A DNA stretch of 64,000 bases from Botrytis cinerea B05.10. Taxonomy: Eukaryota > Ascomycota > Leotiomycetes > Helotiales > Sclerotiniaceae. The notes beneath the pieces are model-generated. The model saw nothing but the letters and a program-made list of their open reading frames with translations. It was not told where the DNA came from and searched no databases. This document shows positions 35,575 through 48,100 of this stretch, piece after piece. Where the stretch lies: assembly GCF_000143535.2 (NCBI RefSeq), contig NC_037317.1, positions 248,001 through 312,000 on the forward strand. Reading direction: 5' to 3'. Both the position numbers and the translations under genes were made by a program. Within the stretch, counting starts at the first letter, position 1. Every line of letters starts with the position of its first letter.

Positions 35575-37227
35575 ATGTTGTGCTCAAGTAAGTTTTGAAA
35601 GCTCGTGGAGTTAATTTGGTGCTTGCCATTGACCTTTTGTAGTATCTGGAGAAGCCCCACAGCACCCGGTTGCTTCATCGAAATCAGGTAAGTTGTGTAC
35701 ACAAGGTATCTATTCAGTGAGCTTAGGAATAACAGATTTCAGGCAACGTTTTCGAAAAACGACTTATCGAATCATATATCTCGGAAAACCATAAGGATCC
35801 AGTTACGGGAGAAGACCTCGAAATCGCAGATCTAATCGACCTCAAATCCGCCAAAATTGTCACTCCTAGACCTCCAACTCTCACATCGATTCCTTCTCTC
35901 CTTTCCACTTTCCAAAATGAATGGGATGCATTAGCATTGGAGAGCTTTACAATAAGACAGCAATTACATCAGACGCGACAGGAGCTGTCGACAGCATTAT
36001 ATCAACATGATGCAGCTGTAAGGGTTATTGCGCGGTTGACGAAGGAGAGAGATGAGGCTAGAGATGCGTTGAGCAAGGTTTCAATTGGTGCAGGAAATGC
36101 AGGAAACGGCGACGCTATGCAGGTTGATACTCAAGGTCTTCCAGAGAATTTGGCGAATCTGGTTGATACTACACAAGCCGAGTACGAAACTTGACGAGAC
36201 CCGAGTTATGAATTCGATTGCTAACGAGTATACAGACTTTCCAAAAGCCGCCGAAAGCGACCCGTTCCAAAAGGATGGGCTACCACTGAAGATATTGGCC
36301 AATTTACGATCACTTCTACTTCAGAACCTCTATACCCTGGATGCGTTTCACTCGCTCAGACCGAAGATCAGTTAATTGTTGGTGGATCGAAAGGAGAGGC
36401 AGGTGTCTATTCTTTGACTGAACAAAAGATTACAAAGTCATTTGAAGCCGGAGGACCAGTCACGGGAGCTGCTTTCTATAAAAGCACACCCATTGTATCT
36501 ACTGCAAAGGGAGAGGTGAAGGTATTTGGAGATGAAGAGCATACATTTACATCACATGCTGGAGCGGTGAATGCTCTTGCATTGCATCCAAGTGGTGAAA
36601 TTTTAGCCTCTGTCGGTATCGACAAGAGCTTTGTTTTCTATGACTTGTCTGAGAAAGCGGCAGTCACACAGATTTATGCAGATTCAGGTATGTCGATTTT
36701 GTAAATGGGAACCTGTCTGGCGCAAGCCTCGTTAACATCTTTTAGAACTTAAAACGGCAGCTTTCCATCCAGATGGACATCTTTTTGCAGCTGGCGGCGC
36801 TGATGGACAGATTAAGTTATTCCATGTCAAGACAGGAGAAAGCGCTGGTGTAAATTTCGAAATTGATGGGCCAGTTCAGGATGTCGCCTTTTCTGAGAAC
36901 GGTATATGGTTTGCGGCAGTCGCCAAAGGATCTACTAGTGTTGTGATTTTTGATATTCGAAAAGAAGGAAAGGCCGCAGAGGCAAAGATTCTAGAAATCG
37001 GTGGACCAGTTGATGCTATCCAATGGGATTACACTGGTCAATTTTTGGCAGCTTCCGGGCCAAGAGGGCTTACAATCTCCCAATACACCAAATCTACTAA
37101 ATCCTGGTCGGACGCTTTGAGCGTAGCTGTTCCAGCAACTGCAGTACAATGGGGCGAGGAGGCGAAGAGTTTGATCACTGTTGATAGTGATGGGGTTGTG
37201 AATGTCCTTGGTGCAGTGCCTGCATGA
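35575..37227 (+). CDS. PRP19: Pre-mRNA-processing factor 19, U-box E3 ubiquitin ligase
   Basis: Five exons: 35575-35587, 35643-35687, 35743-36181, 36236-36687 and 36746-37227. The first is only 13 bases (MLCS plus one base). The joined product has 476 residues and starts with the canonical U-box MLCSISGEAPQHPVASSKSG (residues 1-65, with SENHKDPVTGEDL). A coiled-coil tetramerisation region lies at about residues 70-140 (ALESFTIRQQLHQTRQELST), the KSRRKRPVPKGWAT linker near 170, and a WD40 domain from about 190 to the end. It is the core of the Prp19/NineTeen complex, which stabilises the activated spliceosome and also acts in DNA repair. Length and domain order are normal. Confidence 0.95.
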
Positions 37228-38287
37228 TGGAATTCGCATGATGGGGGACAAAGGAAACAGACGTTGGATGTGGATATCATGGAGTTTGGTGATTCGAAGA
37301 TGTGAAACGGAATAAGAATTAGGGATATGGCCCCTTTTCGCATTTCACTGTAATGTTAGGAGAGCAGCATCATTGGGATGCCCAAAATGAACATTAGTGG
37401 TGGCACAGACCAGCCCGCACTGAAACAAGCACACAAGAGTCTTAGGTTGATAAAGTGGTGAAGATAGAGAATTGATAGTAATAAGTCGTTGAACTATCTT
37501 AAGATGTGATGGGAACATAAATTGAACAGAGTGCACACAGTTCAGACTTGTATTTATTATTGTGTTGTATTGCACTGAATTCTCGTAGCAGTAGCTGTAG
37601 CTGTGCATTGATGAAGGGTCTTCCGAGGTTGAACATTGAAAATGCACATCTAGTACATCATGCTACGTAGATAATGCCCCAGGAGGTAGATGCAGCATCT
37701 TCATTCATACTCTGAGTGGCAACGGGGCGGTGGCAACTAGGTAAAGAATCCCAATTTGGAACAAAGATTATAAATCACCTATCGCTCAAGGGTAAATTCT
37801 TTCCAAAACTCTACTACGCTCCATGTGTGACTCTGGTTCAATTATGAATTATACCGCAACCCAGTAGCACGGTAGATTGTGCTCGCTTACTCATATCACT
37901 TTCTCATAATCGTCACTAGTTCTATATCAAATTGGGTCCGACTGGAACAACTTCAACTTCTTACTACAACAACACATAACACCCCCACCACAATAGAGAC
38001 ACATTCGATTACCTACATACCACCGACTTCTTGAGGAAAAGGACCTGTGTTCACCTCCTGGTTTTGGTCAAGAGTTGTTACTTTCCTTTTCAATTCATAA
38101 AAGTAATCAAAACTCCGAGCGCACATACTGGTGAGTTCCACCATCAACCATGGAGAATGAATGGTTAGGATCTCGGGAAAGTCGTAAGGTAGGAAGCAAA
38201 TGTTTACTTTTTTCCTTTGGATAGAAGGAATATCTAATTGATTCTTTCTCTGCTAACAAATTCCGTCTAAAGCGATCTCTTGCAGAG
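37228..38287. other. Intergenic, with the probable leader of the RING/SIM gene
   Basis: No separate gene supported. An ATG at about 38150 opens a 24-codon frame that reads through GTAAGG near 38194. If this is spliced to the TTGCAG at 38280-38285 it joins in frame to the next gene, so it is either a leader intron with an upstream ORF or an alternative N-terminus. Confidence 0.5.
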
Positions 38288-39608
38288 ATGTCCCAATCAC
38301 ATACAAGAATTTCATCGTCGCCAGAATTGTTTCGGGAAAGCACCTCGAACTTGGGTAACTCTTCAAGAATTGCACCACCTAATGCCGCCACATCATCCCT
38401 CCGAGAACGACCAAGACGACGATCACCGAACGCCAATAATAATCCTGGACAATCTAGTCTGCGCAGTCGGCGTGCGGGTGGGCATACTCAACCAGCAGGG
38501 GAAGTTGGAGCAATGGAAGCATCATCTCGGCGCCACCGCCCGGTAGTAAACTCAGAAAACGTTATTGATTTAACATCTGATCAAGATGACGATCCTTCAC
38601 CCCCAGTTCGATCTTTTCCTGCAACTGCTCGTATGTCAGGCCCTAGTCGAAGTCACAACACACCTTCACCCTCACCCTCAGGTTCGCCTTTTCTTATTGG
38701 CCGCAATTCAACTCACAATCGGAATCATACTACCTCGAGGCCGCCGCCGAGATTAGGGAGAAGTGAAGCAAGATTAGAGCAGTTTGTGGATCTTACAGGA
38801 GACGACGACGATGACGAGGATGATACTATTATTATAACCCATTCTCGAGAACGTTCCGTGCCTCTACCTTTACCTCCCCGTGCCGCACCACCACTACCAC
38901 CAATGCATGCTAGACTTGGAGTTTTTGAACGTTTGCAGAGACAGAGAACTGGAAGGGCTACCCCGCCTGGTTATCCACCTGCTCATTTCGGTGCCAATCC
39001 AATGGAACCACAAAGACCACCGCCGGCAGGCCCCAATGGTGAACGTACGTTTGGAGGATTGAGAAATATGTACGACAACGGTGCGGGTATTATCATGGAC
39101 GTACATAATTTTCTAGGTTTTGGGGGTCGAGATGTAGGAGTTCATTTATTTGCAGATTTTCCAGCTATGCCAAACGGTATGGATTATGGAAGAGTGGCTT
39201 TACAAGAGAACAAACCTGAACATGTTGCGCCTCCGGCAGCTCCCACAGGATTTACGAGGTCCCCCACGGAGAGTGACACTGCGATTTGCCCGAGTTGCGA
39301 AGAAGAATTGATTCATAGAAAGGACGGCGAGGAGCCAGTAGCAAAGAAATCTCGTGGGGCACCGAGTAAAAAAGATAGAGAAGAGCATCCTTTCTGGGTC
39401 GTTAAGGATTGTGGTCATGTAAGTTCAATTAACCTCGCTTCTATCTAACATCATTAACACCGACTAGGTCTTCTGCAATAAGTGTTTTCAAAACCGCACA
39501 AACGATAAAATATCCTCCTTCCGCGGGGCCAAGACCGTCCTTTGCGCAGTTGATGAATGCGAATCGATTGTTAAAAACAAGGATAGATGGGTGGGTATTT
39601 TCCTGTAA
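38288..39608 (+). CDS. RING-type protein with SUMO-interacting motifs, probable SUMO-targeted ubiquitin ligase subunit (Slx5/Rfp-like)
   Basis: Two exons, 38288-39418 and 39468-39608, give 423 residues. Two acidic-flanked hydrophobic motifs, VIDLTSDQDDD (about residue 92) and FVDLTGDDDDDEDD (about residue 168), are classic SUMO-interacting motifs. The C-terminus has a RING-like Cys/His pattern: CPSC, then DCGHVFCNKC across the intron, then CAVDEC. The rest is disordered, rich in Pro, Arg and Ser. Two SIMs plus a C-terminal RING are the hallmark of SUMO-targeted ubiquitin ligases, which ubiquitinate sumoylated nuclear proteins. The long spacer between the first CxxC and the CGH pair is unusual for a standard RING. 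Exact orthology (Slx5 versus Rfp1/2) is inferred. Confidence 0.75.
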
Positions 39609-39860
39609 CTTCACAATTTCGAGCCTGCAATTCTAGGATGCTAGGCCATTTCAATCTTTTATTTTCTTTGTGTCCAAATCAATAGGATACTATTTCATGA
39701 ATCATCGTCATACGATTTCTCTAGTTTCAAGGAGTTTCAGCATCATTGGTATCATTTACAGGATGGAGTACAAGGGCGCGGGGTGAATTCCAGTTGATCA
39801 ACATACGGCGGGCTTGGGCTTGGCTTATATTATTGTGTTCTCCACACCGGGGCGTTTTTG

Positions 39861-39891
39861 AAGGGAAGGGAAGGGAAGGGAAGGGGAAGGG
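39861..39891. repeat. (GGGAA)n microsatellite
   Basis: About six pentanucleotide units with one variant. Confidence 0.9.
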
Positions 39892-41123
39892 ATGGATTGG
39901 GAAACAGAGGGAGTAATCTCAAGTGCATAGACCGAGGAATCTATGTCATGAAACTCGGAAAATTAATGGAAAATAATGTCAGCGGGAGTCTCTGGAGTGG
40001 TTGGAGAAAATGAGCAAGTGAATAAGAAACATGCCCTGATATTCCAGCGTTGAAACACTAATATGTATCTCACTTTTTCTTCTCCTCTGATGATAGCGGG
40101 GGAAACATGTATATTAGGGGGGCAGCATAGCGAACACAAAGTAACTGCGTTAACATATTTGAAATGGTTATGTTTTACGGTTACGCTTTTGGAGGCTGTG
40201 AGCTTGAGTGATGTGGTGTGAATGAGATTAGTGAAGAGAAGGAGGCTGGAAAGAAGCACGATAATAGGGGGATGGGCATTATGGTAATGATGGATGAGAA
40301 GGAGAGTGGGTTGAAAATGCGTGGTATTAGCTTACTCTTTTGCATTTTATCTAACGGTGCGTCTATCCATATGGTAGTTCTCCTTCTCCCTTCTCCCTTC
40401 CCTAGCAATCTATTTTTCTGCCCGAAAGTCTTTTCAATTTTCTTTCTGAAAAGGGGTTTTTCCTATCTAAAATAGATAGTCTCTTTCCTCCCTACTTCCA
40501 TCTTTCTTTAATAACATTCCATGATCCTTCATGATGATATATCTAAATACCTAGGTATGCAATATATCTGGCAATGTTTCCTTCCTACTCTTGCTTTTCT
40601 TTTCTGCTATTATTGCTGTCTGTAATAGTTTGTATAATCTACCTCCTGTGCTTGAATCTGAAACTCAGATGTACAGATGGAGATATTAGAGATCAGTAGT
40701 AGTGCCAAGTGGGTACATATAGAGGAATGGGAGAATGGGAGTAGAGATAGTGGGTAGGATCGTCAATTAGGATGTTGACATGGGGCATTGTATCTTCGTA
40801 TATTCTGGGCTGGTGGGAGAACTTTCCGAGTGATGGTTTCCGGGAGCGGCGGTATCGAGGTTGGTGGTGAGCATGTTTTCAGGTTCGTTTTATCATCTTG
40901 GAAAATCTTTTCCTGGAAATTTTTGGTGTTATTACAATTCAAAACTCGATTGTAAAAGATCTAGATTTGTTGAATGCTCATTACCTTCAGGTTTGGAATT
41001 AAAACTGTGTGCGTGTTTTCTACACGCATACATATAGTGTATCTCCGGTGATGCGTCTATTGTCTGGATATCATAGCTGGATACTCATACACTAGCTGTA
41101 TATCCCGGTTATATTCTTTAGGG

Positions 41124-41452
41124 CTAACGGAAATGGTTTTATTGCAACCTGTATATGTAAACCTCCCAATTCAGAGTGCATCCTGACAAGCATTTTGACA
41201 AGCGTCTAGGAAGTGAGCATACTAGAAATAGTCTACACCATAGTCTCTGGCGGCTCCAAATTCGTTTACTGCTGCCATACCATCACTCCAATTACATTTT
41301 ATCAAGCTGGAAAAATAGTTTTGTTGCATATCTGTATCCCTTCATGTACAAGGTGGTTCCCGACAAGCATCCTGACAAGCGTATCAAAAGCGTGAGTGCT
41401 AGAGATAATCTACATAGTAGTTACAGTAGTGTCTGTCGGCTTCTAATCCGGT
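41124..41452. repeat. Diverged tandem duplication, about 177-bp period
   Basis: Unit A (about 41124-41264) and unit B (about 41303-41452) align in order: ggttttattgca with agttttgttgca, gacaagcattttgacaagcg with gacaagcatcctgacaagcg, gtgagcatactagaaata with gtgagtgctagagataat, tctacaccatagt with tctacatagtagt, and tctctggcggctccaaattcg with tgtctgtcggcttctaatccg. Neither copy has a long open frame. Confidence 0.75.
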
Positions 41453-44400
41453 AATTCCACGTGCCCTTTGCTGGAAAACGTACACGGTAAATCTCGATGA
41501 CGTTTATTGGTCAGTCGATTTCTATAGTGTGCGTGCGAAATCGAACGGAAGTCTACGCTTCTAGATTCCTTTAGGCTCGGTTTTATTATCTGCTTCTTGG
41601 GTTGTTTCTTTGTCCGCTTTATAGGCTCTGAGGGAAGTCGGACTTGAAGCAAATAGGCATGTATACATGGCTATTCTCGCGTTTCGCTTCGATTTTTACT
41701 CCTTTCCTTTTCTTCTCGCTATGTTGTTTGATGGAGAAATGGAGAATAGGGATGTGGTGGTTGTTGTTGATTTTGAACTCTCATTTGCGAAGGTTGGAGG
41801 TTCGAGGGTCGAACGTCCACTTCGCTGCCTCGTACTGTAGTATTACTTCTAAGACTCCTCCATGGACTCGCTGCCAAGTAGTCTCATTTGCTAAGTATCT
41901 CTCATTTTTTATACCGTCGAATAATCGGATCACGGTGTCGATTTGCCATTTGCCATTAGCCATACTGCTCACTATGTGGCTCCTGGACACGAAGATGAAT
42001 CTCTGAAAGCCTCGGTAGATCTCCTGAAAAACAGTGGTGGGTTTGAATGAGAGAAATAAAGCCCTGATGAGCTCTGTGTCATAGAGACTACCTATTATGT
42101 ATATGCCATTTCATCAAATGATGATATCGATCGGAGCTGAATTGGATTTTCATTCGGGTGGATGATGGGTAGATATCTCCAAAGAGACCTTTTGTAGCTG
42201 GCCGCATTCTCCTATTCGTTTAAAATATCTGATACCATTTGTAAGAAGAGTAAAATAATTGGAGAATCTCGGGCAAGAGAAAAGGTATGGTTTACTACTT
42301 TGAGATGTGACGGTTGTTAAATAAAGAATTGGTGTCAAATGAGATCAATCTAAACTTCGAGAGAGGAAAAATTGGTGAGAGGAACAGAGAGATGAAAGAG
42401 GCCGAGTTGGGAAGTATTTCACAAGTAGGCATGTAAGTTGAGTAAGTGCATCAAGCATGCGTGTTCGAGTAATGAGAGATAGAGAAAAAGATGAGCATAC
42501 ATAGTAAAATGATATACAGATTATCTCTTCTGCTTGTATCATGCTTACAAAATCGTCAATTTCATTCCGTCTAGCAATGGCAAGTACCGGGAAGTGAAGA
42601 TTCGATACTTCTTGATAGGATCGTGGTCTGTTGTTTCAAGCTATTGTGTATCAAGGTAATAAGATGGTAATGGCGCTTTCCATAATGGGAAGATATCCTA
42701 CATTGGATTTTCAGACTTGGGGTGTGCAGATATCGTCAAGTCACTAGTAGACTAACAGAGAGCGATGTAAGACCATTTTCCCTCTATCTTCATATCCCAT
42801 CAATTCTGAGTCTAAGAATCCCGTAAGAAAACTTCCACTGACACCAGCACAAGCAGCAGCAACAACGTACTTGCAACGGCAAAGTGAACTAACTTGTGGA
42901 AATATGGAAACTGCAAAGATCATCGGTCCCTGATAGCTATCGACATGCGCTGATCGACGCTTCTACGCGTAAAAACGCCGATCACTTCACACGTAGAGAA
43001 TGATACAGCCTGCAGGGCGCCTGCGAGTGGTGGTCTAACTTTCTAATGCTCTAGGGACCCTGAGTTTTCCGTGCGGCAAGTTAAGCGACGCAAGATGTCT
43101 CGAGATGCGAGTCTTGATGAGATGTACGACGCTGTCGATCTGGTAACAGATAGATGTAGACTTAAGTTGAGTGAGAGAACTATCTGGACAATCGACTGTA
43201 CAGATTAGAGTGAAAGGATGGATGAATGAATGGGATTATGAAATGAAATGAGATCAGAAAGAGGTTGTAGTTCTGCATGACACATTTCATTATACGATGT
43301 CCGTACCGTACCACGTCATTCACATAATCCCACGGTACAGTATGATATGAAAACATATGGAAAGAATGCCGAATGCGCGCTTATCCCAACTTTGAATTGC
43401 GAGATTTTTGTCCAATCTGAACTAATCTTCGTCACTAAACGATCATTATGCAAGAAAGAGAAAAAGAACTGAGCAATAATGCTCGCCACTCACTAGGATG
43501 TATCAATTCTTCGTTGCAAGCTCAGGGAGTAACTGGAACTATGATTTGAGATCACATTCTGCGCAGACTTCTTCGCAGGGGGGAGTGCGTTCTAGATACA
43601 GGTTTTGCTTCCACCTACCGATATCAATATCAGTATCGATCAATAATGATAATGATAAATAATGATAAATAGAAATAGATAATGCACCACCGAACCCAAG
43701 GATGCGGTTAGTTAGTTCATTGTCGCATGTGCTTCATCAAGGCTGCCGATATATTGAATGTAGATCTTTGACGTGATCGACACGATTTTTCTAATTCTGC
43801 AATTCCCAAAGAGGAAAAGAAGGACAGGATACTTACTTCCATCGTAGATTTAGTAAGCGAATTCTAGCTAGCTACTTTTCTCCTAAATTGGTTATGTATC
43901 TCGTACTCGATAAGGTTCGGTGGGTTGGGCTGCCGCAGTAGACAGAGACTAGATGGTTGGAGCATATTGCAATTCCCACTCGGATTCCTTACTCATCGAA
44001 GAGATATTATTTGTTTCAGGATTTAGCAAGTCTTCTCCGTATTCCATCTGTGACTTACACTTACACAAGACTCTCACAAAGCAACTCCTTAAAAATCGGC
44101 ATTAAGTATGTTTTCCACAAGTCCGACGAAGGGATCGTAGTGTGAACCCACTATTTGGTAGAGCCAAGCTTTGGATATATCCCGAGCAAACTACAAGCAA
44201 GAGCTAATATTTGTGTTGGCAGCAAAGGAAGCATGAGATGAATTGGGGGTTTGATTCCTTCACGCCATTGTTTCCTAGTGGGAAAAATTGAGTAATGTAG
44301 CTCTACACCTATATGCATCTTGACGTTTTGAAAAATCCTCGCATGCGTGCGGGCTGCATTTGCATATCCTATGGCATCTTTCAGACGTGATGGTCAGTCC

Positions 44401-44600
44401 TTCATGATTGGTATACACATACTATTTTGATGCGGTTACGGCAGTGTCACTTCTCTGCATCTTAATTTAAATCTCTGGTACCTTTCTTCTCTTTTTTCCC
44501 TCAAAACCCAGACTAGATAGATGCGCAGGAAGTCAGCAGGTCCTAAAATTAAGTTAAATTCATGCGACGTCTGGGGTGCTGAACAGGGGTACAGATGTTA

Positions 44601-45132
44601 CTAGCGAAGCTCCCTGGTCGAATACCCAGTCCAAATAGACGTGCCGTTTTCCCAAATGGTGATTCTGGGGTAGAGTTGCTCGACGGAGGTGAGGTTCGGC
44701 AACGGGTGAATGTCGGATTTGTGCAGGCAGTTCATGGGGGTTATGTAGGCTTTTGTAAAACTGCTTAGAGGGTGTGATTTTCATTCTTAGCTTGCGAGTG
44801 TGAGTGGTAAGGAAAAGGCACAAGAAATCTAGAAGGGTGGAGATGCAGAAAGCCTTCTTCTGCTAAAACCTCATACATACTCTCCACCGTTGTAAGGATG
44901 AGAGGAATCGTGAGCTCATCCTTGTGCAATCCATGTTCTGGAAATGCAACACGATCGTGAATTTGTAATGGACGGCTGAAATATGCGGAGCCTGGCAAAT
45001 GATATCTTAGCAATTCTTAACACCGTTTGATACGGTCGTGGGTATTCAATTAACAAGTCAAAACAAAGTTTCGGGAATGAAGATATTGAAGAGTACCGTA
45101 AAGTTACTTTTGTTGGCATACTGGGTAGGCAT
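44601..45132 (-). CDS. Small three-exon gene, 99 residues, unknown function
   Basis: Assembled by hand from three coding-like fragments that fall in different frames. Exons 45132-45108, 44991-44877 and 44760-44601 join with matching phases (25 + 115 + 160 = 300 bases), starting ATG and ending TAG. Intron 1 (116 bases) has a GTAACT donor and a TTGCTAAG branch 20 bases before TTTGCCAG. Intron 2 (116 bases) has GTATGA and a CAAGCTAAG branch before TAAGCAG. The product starts MPTQYANKSSAYFSRPLQ; its centre has AFPEHGLHKDELTIPLIL and its end YPRITIWENGTSIWTGYS. There is no signal peptide, membrane segment or motif that I recognise. Codon use resembles the housekeeping genes. A second GTATGT four bases upstream of the chosen donor would break the frame. 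Confidence 0.5.
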
Positions 45133-48100
45133 GTATAAAATTGTTTCCCCAGACTTTCGGAGGTTTGGAAATTTTAAATACTCTAGAACTCCATAACTTC
45201 AGAACTTCAGAACTTGGTTGTTGGTTGATGGTTGGTGGCTGTTAGTTTTTGTGTTGGTGAAGAATGGTTGTAGTGTTCGTGTATAGTTTCCTTAGCCGAA
45301 TAACTCTGTACTTACCGTGTTAACTTGAGCAACTGTAGCACCATCAACATGTCAAGCTATCTAATCCGATTAATTCATTCCAATCAAAGTTATCTTGGCA
45401 CTGCAGGACCTAGAATTGATGGAATATGCCGCTCGCCGAGGCTGAGGGTATGCAATTCTTTAGGTCTGGGTTACAAAGGGGAGTTCGTGGATGTGGTTGG
45501 ACTGTTAGCGTATTTTATCCCAATCAATGAACACCTGGGTTTGATAGTACTAGCTAGTCACTACCTACATTATATTACATCTGAATATACCTGCACTGTT
45601 CGGATAACATCCACACTTTGGTTGGTTTTGCCAGGAAAAGAGCTTTTGAGTTGAACATATTGACATATCGTCCCGTCCATTCATTTGCGACAAGAGAATA
45701 AGAAAGCTGGGGAAACAAGGGTAGGATTCATTCTCGATTGCATTTCCAGCAAGGTCTCATAGAATCTGGACTTATTTCCCAAGTCCCACCAGGTATATTA
45801 TTCGATCAAAAAGACAAGGTGTTGCCATGTTTTCTTGAGGGTGGTGGCGGCGTATACCCTCACATATGTCTAACGTCTTCAACCCTTATTCGCATTGCAT
45901 AGCATTATATCCATGGTTAGCATGGCATAGTGTGTGTATATTTGACGATTAATATCATTTTGCCGGCTTCCGAGTGGATATCGAGCTTGTTTTCCAAGGG
46001 AGATCCAACGAATATCAGGTGAGTATTGAAAGTTTGGGGTGGCGATGGGAAGAACTAGTACAGACGTTCGCTTACAGCAATTTTTGCCGTTCCGCAATAT
46101 GGTTTCGAAGTCGATGTTTCCTCAGAAAACACAACATGATCTCATGGTCAGGATCGAAGTCAACGAATGAGAAAGTCGGGTAACCAAGGAATTTCCCTGG
46201 GCCTTCGTCGTCATACCGGTACGTAAGGCACGCACACGCTCGAAATAGGCCTAGATGAAGAGAAATACGCAAACTCTACCCACGCACCTGGACAGCTAGT
46301 TATTAGTGTAATACCGTACTCAATATCTTCAAAGCATCATTTTGATATCTTATCGTTGTTGAACAAACAAGCTTGGATCACTTCATGGTCTTTTGATGAT
46401 ATAGGATAGGCTTTTGATATGTACCCGTCCGGGGTCTGGAGAAGCACGAGTTGGATGTGTAGGGATGATTGTGGAGATGATGGATCATTGATTGTGTTTC
46501 GAAATAAAATAGACGGATCTGTGGATTTTTGACGGCTTGTTGGTGTATCGTATCGTTGGCTAATCGATATTGAGGTGTACAGATGATTGAAATAGATGAA
46601 GCTATATTCACGCTGTTCAAAGCGATGAACCCGTATGCACCCACTTGGGAAAAGTAGAAGTAGAAGCGCAATTAGTACAAGCTTGTTGCGAGTGGTACGA
46701 GGCATTTTTAATTTCTGCACAGTGGTTTTTCATCAGCATTTGTGGATTAGGGGCGGACCTCTCGGTTAAGAGCGGCGAGGTGTAAAGAAGGATGGTGGGG
46801 CCTAGAAAGAACTCAAAACGCACCCGGCACAGTAATGAATGAAATGTAAGTAAAGTTCTGGCTGGATATGCTCTTTTTTGCTTCCGGATGTTCCAGTTCT
46901 TGTCTCTGTCATCTGTCGTACGATGCAGCAAGTGCTTTGAAGTTGAGCTTAGCTCGCAACTGGATGCCATAGTCTAACGGCCCGGATCTCTGATTGATAG
47001 ATAAGCCGATATGTGCGGTACGTACTATCTAGGCATTCCGAAACATTCTGGACCATGAAATCTGGATTCTTTTACGTAGCTATCTAGATACGGTGATATA
47101 CAGAGCATGCTACTGCGGTCAGGGTCGATAATTATGGACTAGCTGTCGTGCTATATGCAGCAGCTTGATGGTTGAGAGCCGAGAGCTAATCTACATCGTT
47201 ACCAAGGCTTAAAACTTTCGGGGGAGGTCAGTGATTAGGAAGAACCAAATTGGCATGATCATATACGAACCGCCGGAGTTTAATTTCTGGCGTCTGTGTG
47301 GGTTCATATGCGATAGAATGAGTCTATATGGATGGACATTAAGAGGCGAACAACTCCCCGGACAGTCGAACTAGATGCATGAATGCTGAGGATGAGCAGG
47401 ATAAATATTGAACGTTTTCATCATCATGCTTCGGTCAAATTACCGAATTCGTTTACTATCTCCTACCCTTTCCTTTGTGCTTGTGATGCCTACAGGATGA
47501 TGATGACGGCGATGAAAATGTTGTGAATCATGTAGAAATGCTTAGAAAATTCGGATGACGAATGAGAGAAAGAATTCTTTGTATACCAAGTGACTGCCCA
47601 GCTGTTTGGTAGAGGATTTGCCCAGGTGCCTGATAGAATCTGTTGTAGCTACATGGCCCAGATGCATAGCTTTCATATTGAAGGAGAGCTCTTCTTGAAT
47701 TGTTTGGTGCTTTGAAAAGTCAATATGAATAACTTCCATTCCTTCCAACCAGTCCTCAAGACCCAAAATGTTCAAAGGAAACTCTATCTATGATGTATTC
47801 TGAATGTAAGAATTTGTAATCCAGAAGATTCACCGAAACTTCCAAACCTATGAGGGTTAAGAAAGTACGTCCATTTATTTATTCATTCCTTCGTTCATTC
47901 TTGTCATAATCAATCGAATTAGCCAACCAAACCCATTCAACTCAATAGGTAGAATTCTCGATCAACAAAGAAGATAATAATGACTAAGAATTCTATTGGA
48001 CAATATCTAATAACTGGTAGACTTTTCTTGAATATTTAAAAGTCTCTCTGATGTATTAGCTACCTACCTACCACCTATTTCAAGGGGTCGTCTAGCTGTA

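Larger units (their letters stand above)
39609..44600. other. Gene-poor interval upstream of the small spliced gene
   Basis: No convincing gene. It contains a (GGGAA)n tract at 39861-39891 and a diverged tandem duplication near 41.1-41.45 kb, listed separately. An ATG-initiated plus-strand frame at 41659-42006 (115 codons, hydrophobic N-terminus) is possible but unsupported. Confidence 0.55.

Noticed and set aside
41659..42006. 115-codon ATG frame with a hydrophobic N-terminus
   Set aside because: Codon choice and composition are not clearly gene-like, an antisense frame of similar quality overlaps it, and no homolog is recalled.
45325..45654. 109-codon plus-strand frame
   Set aside because: It opens from TTG, not ATG, and the product does not resemble a protein family.
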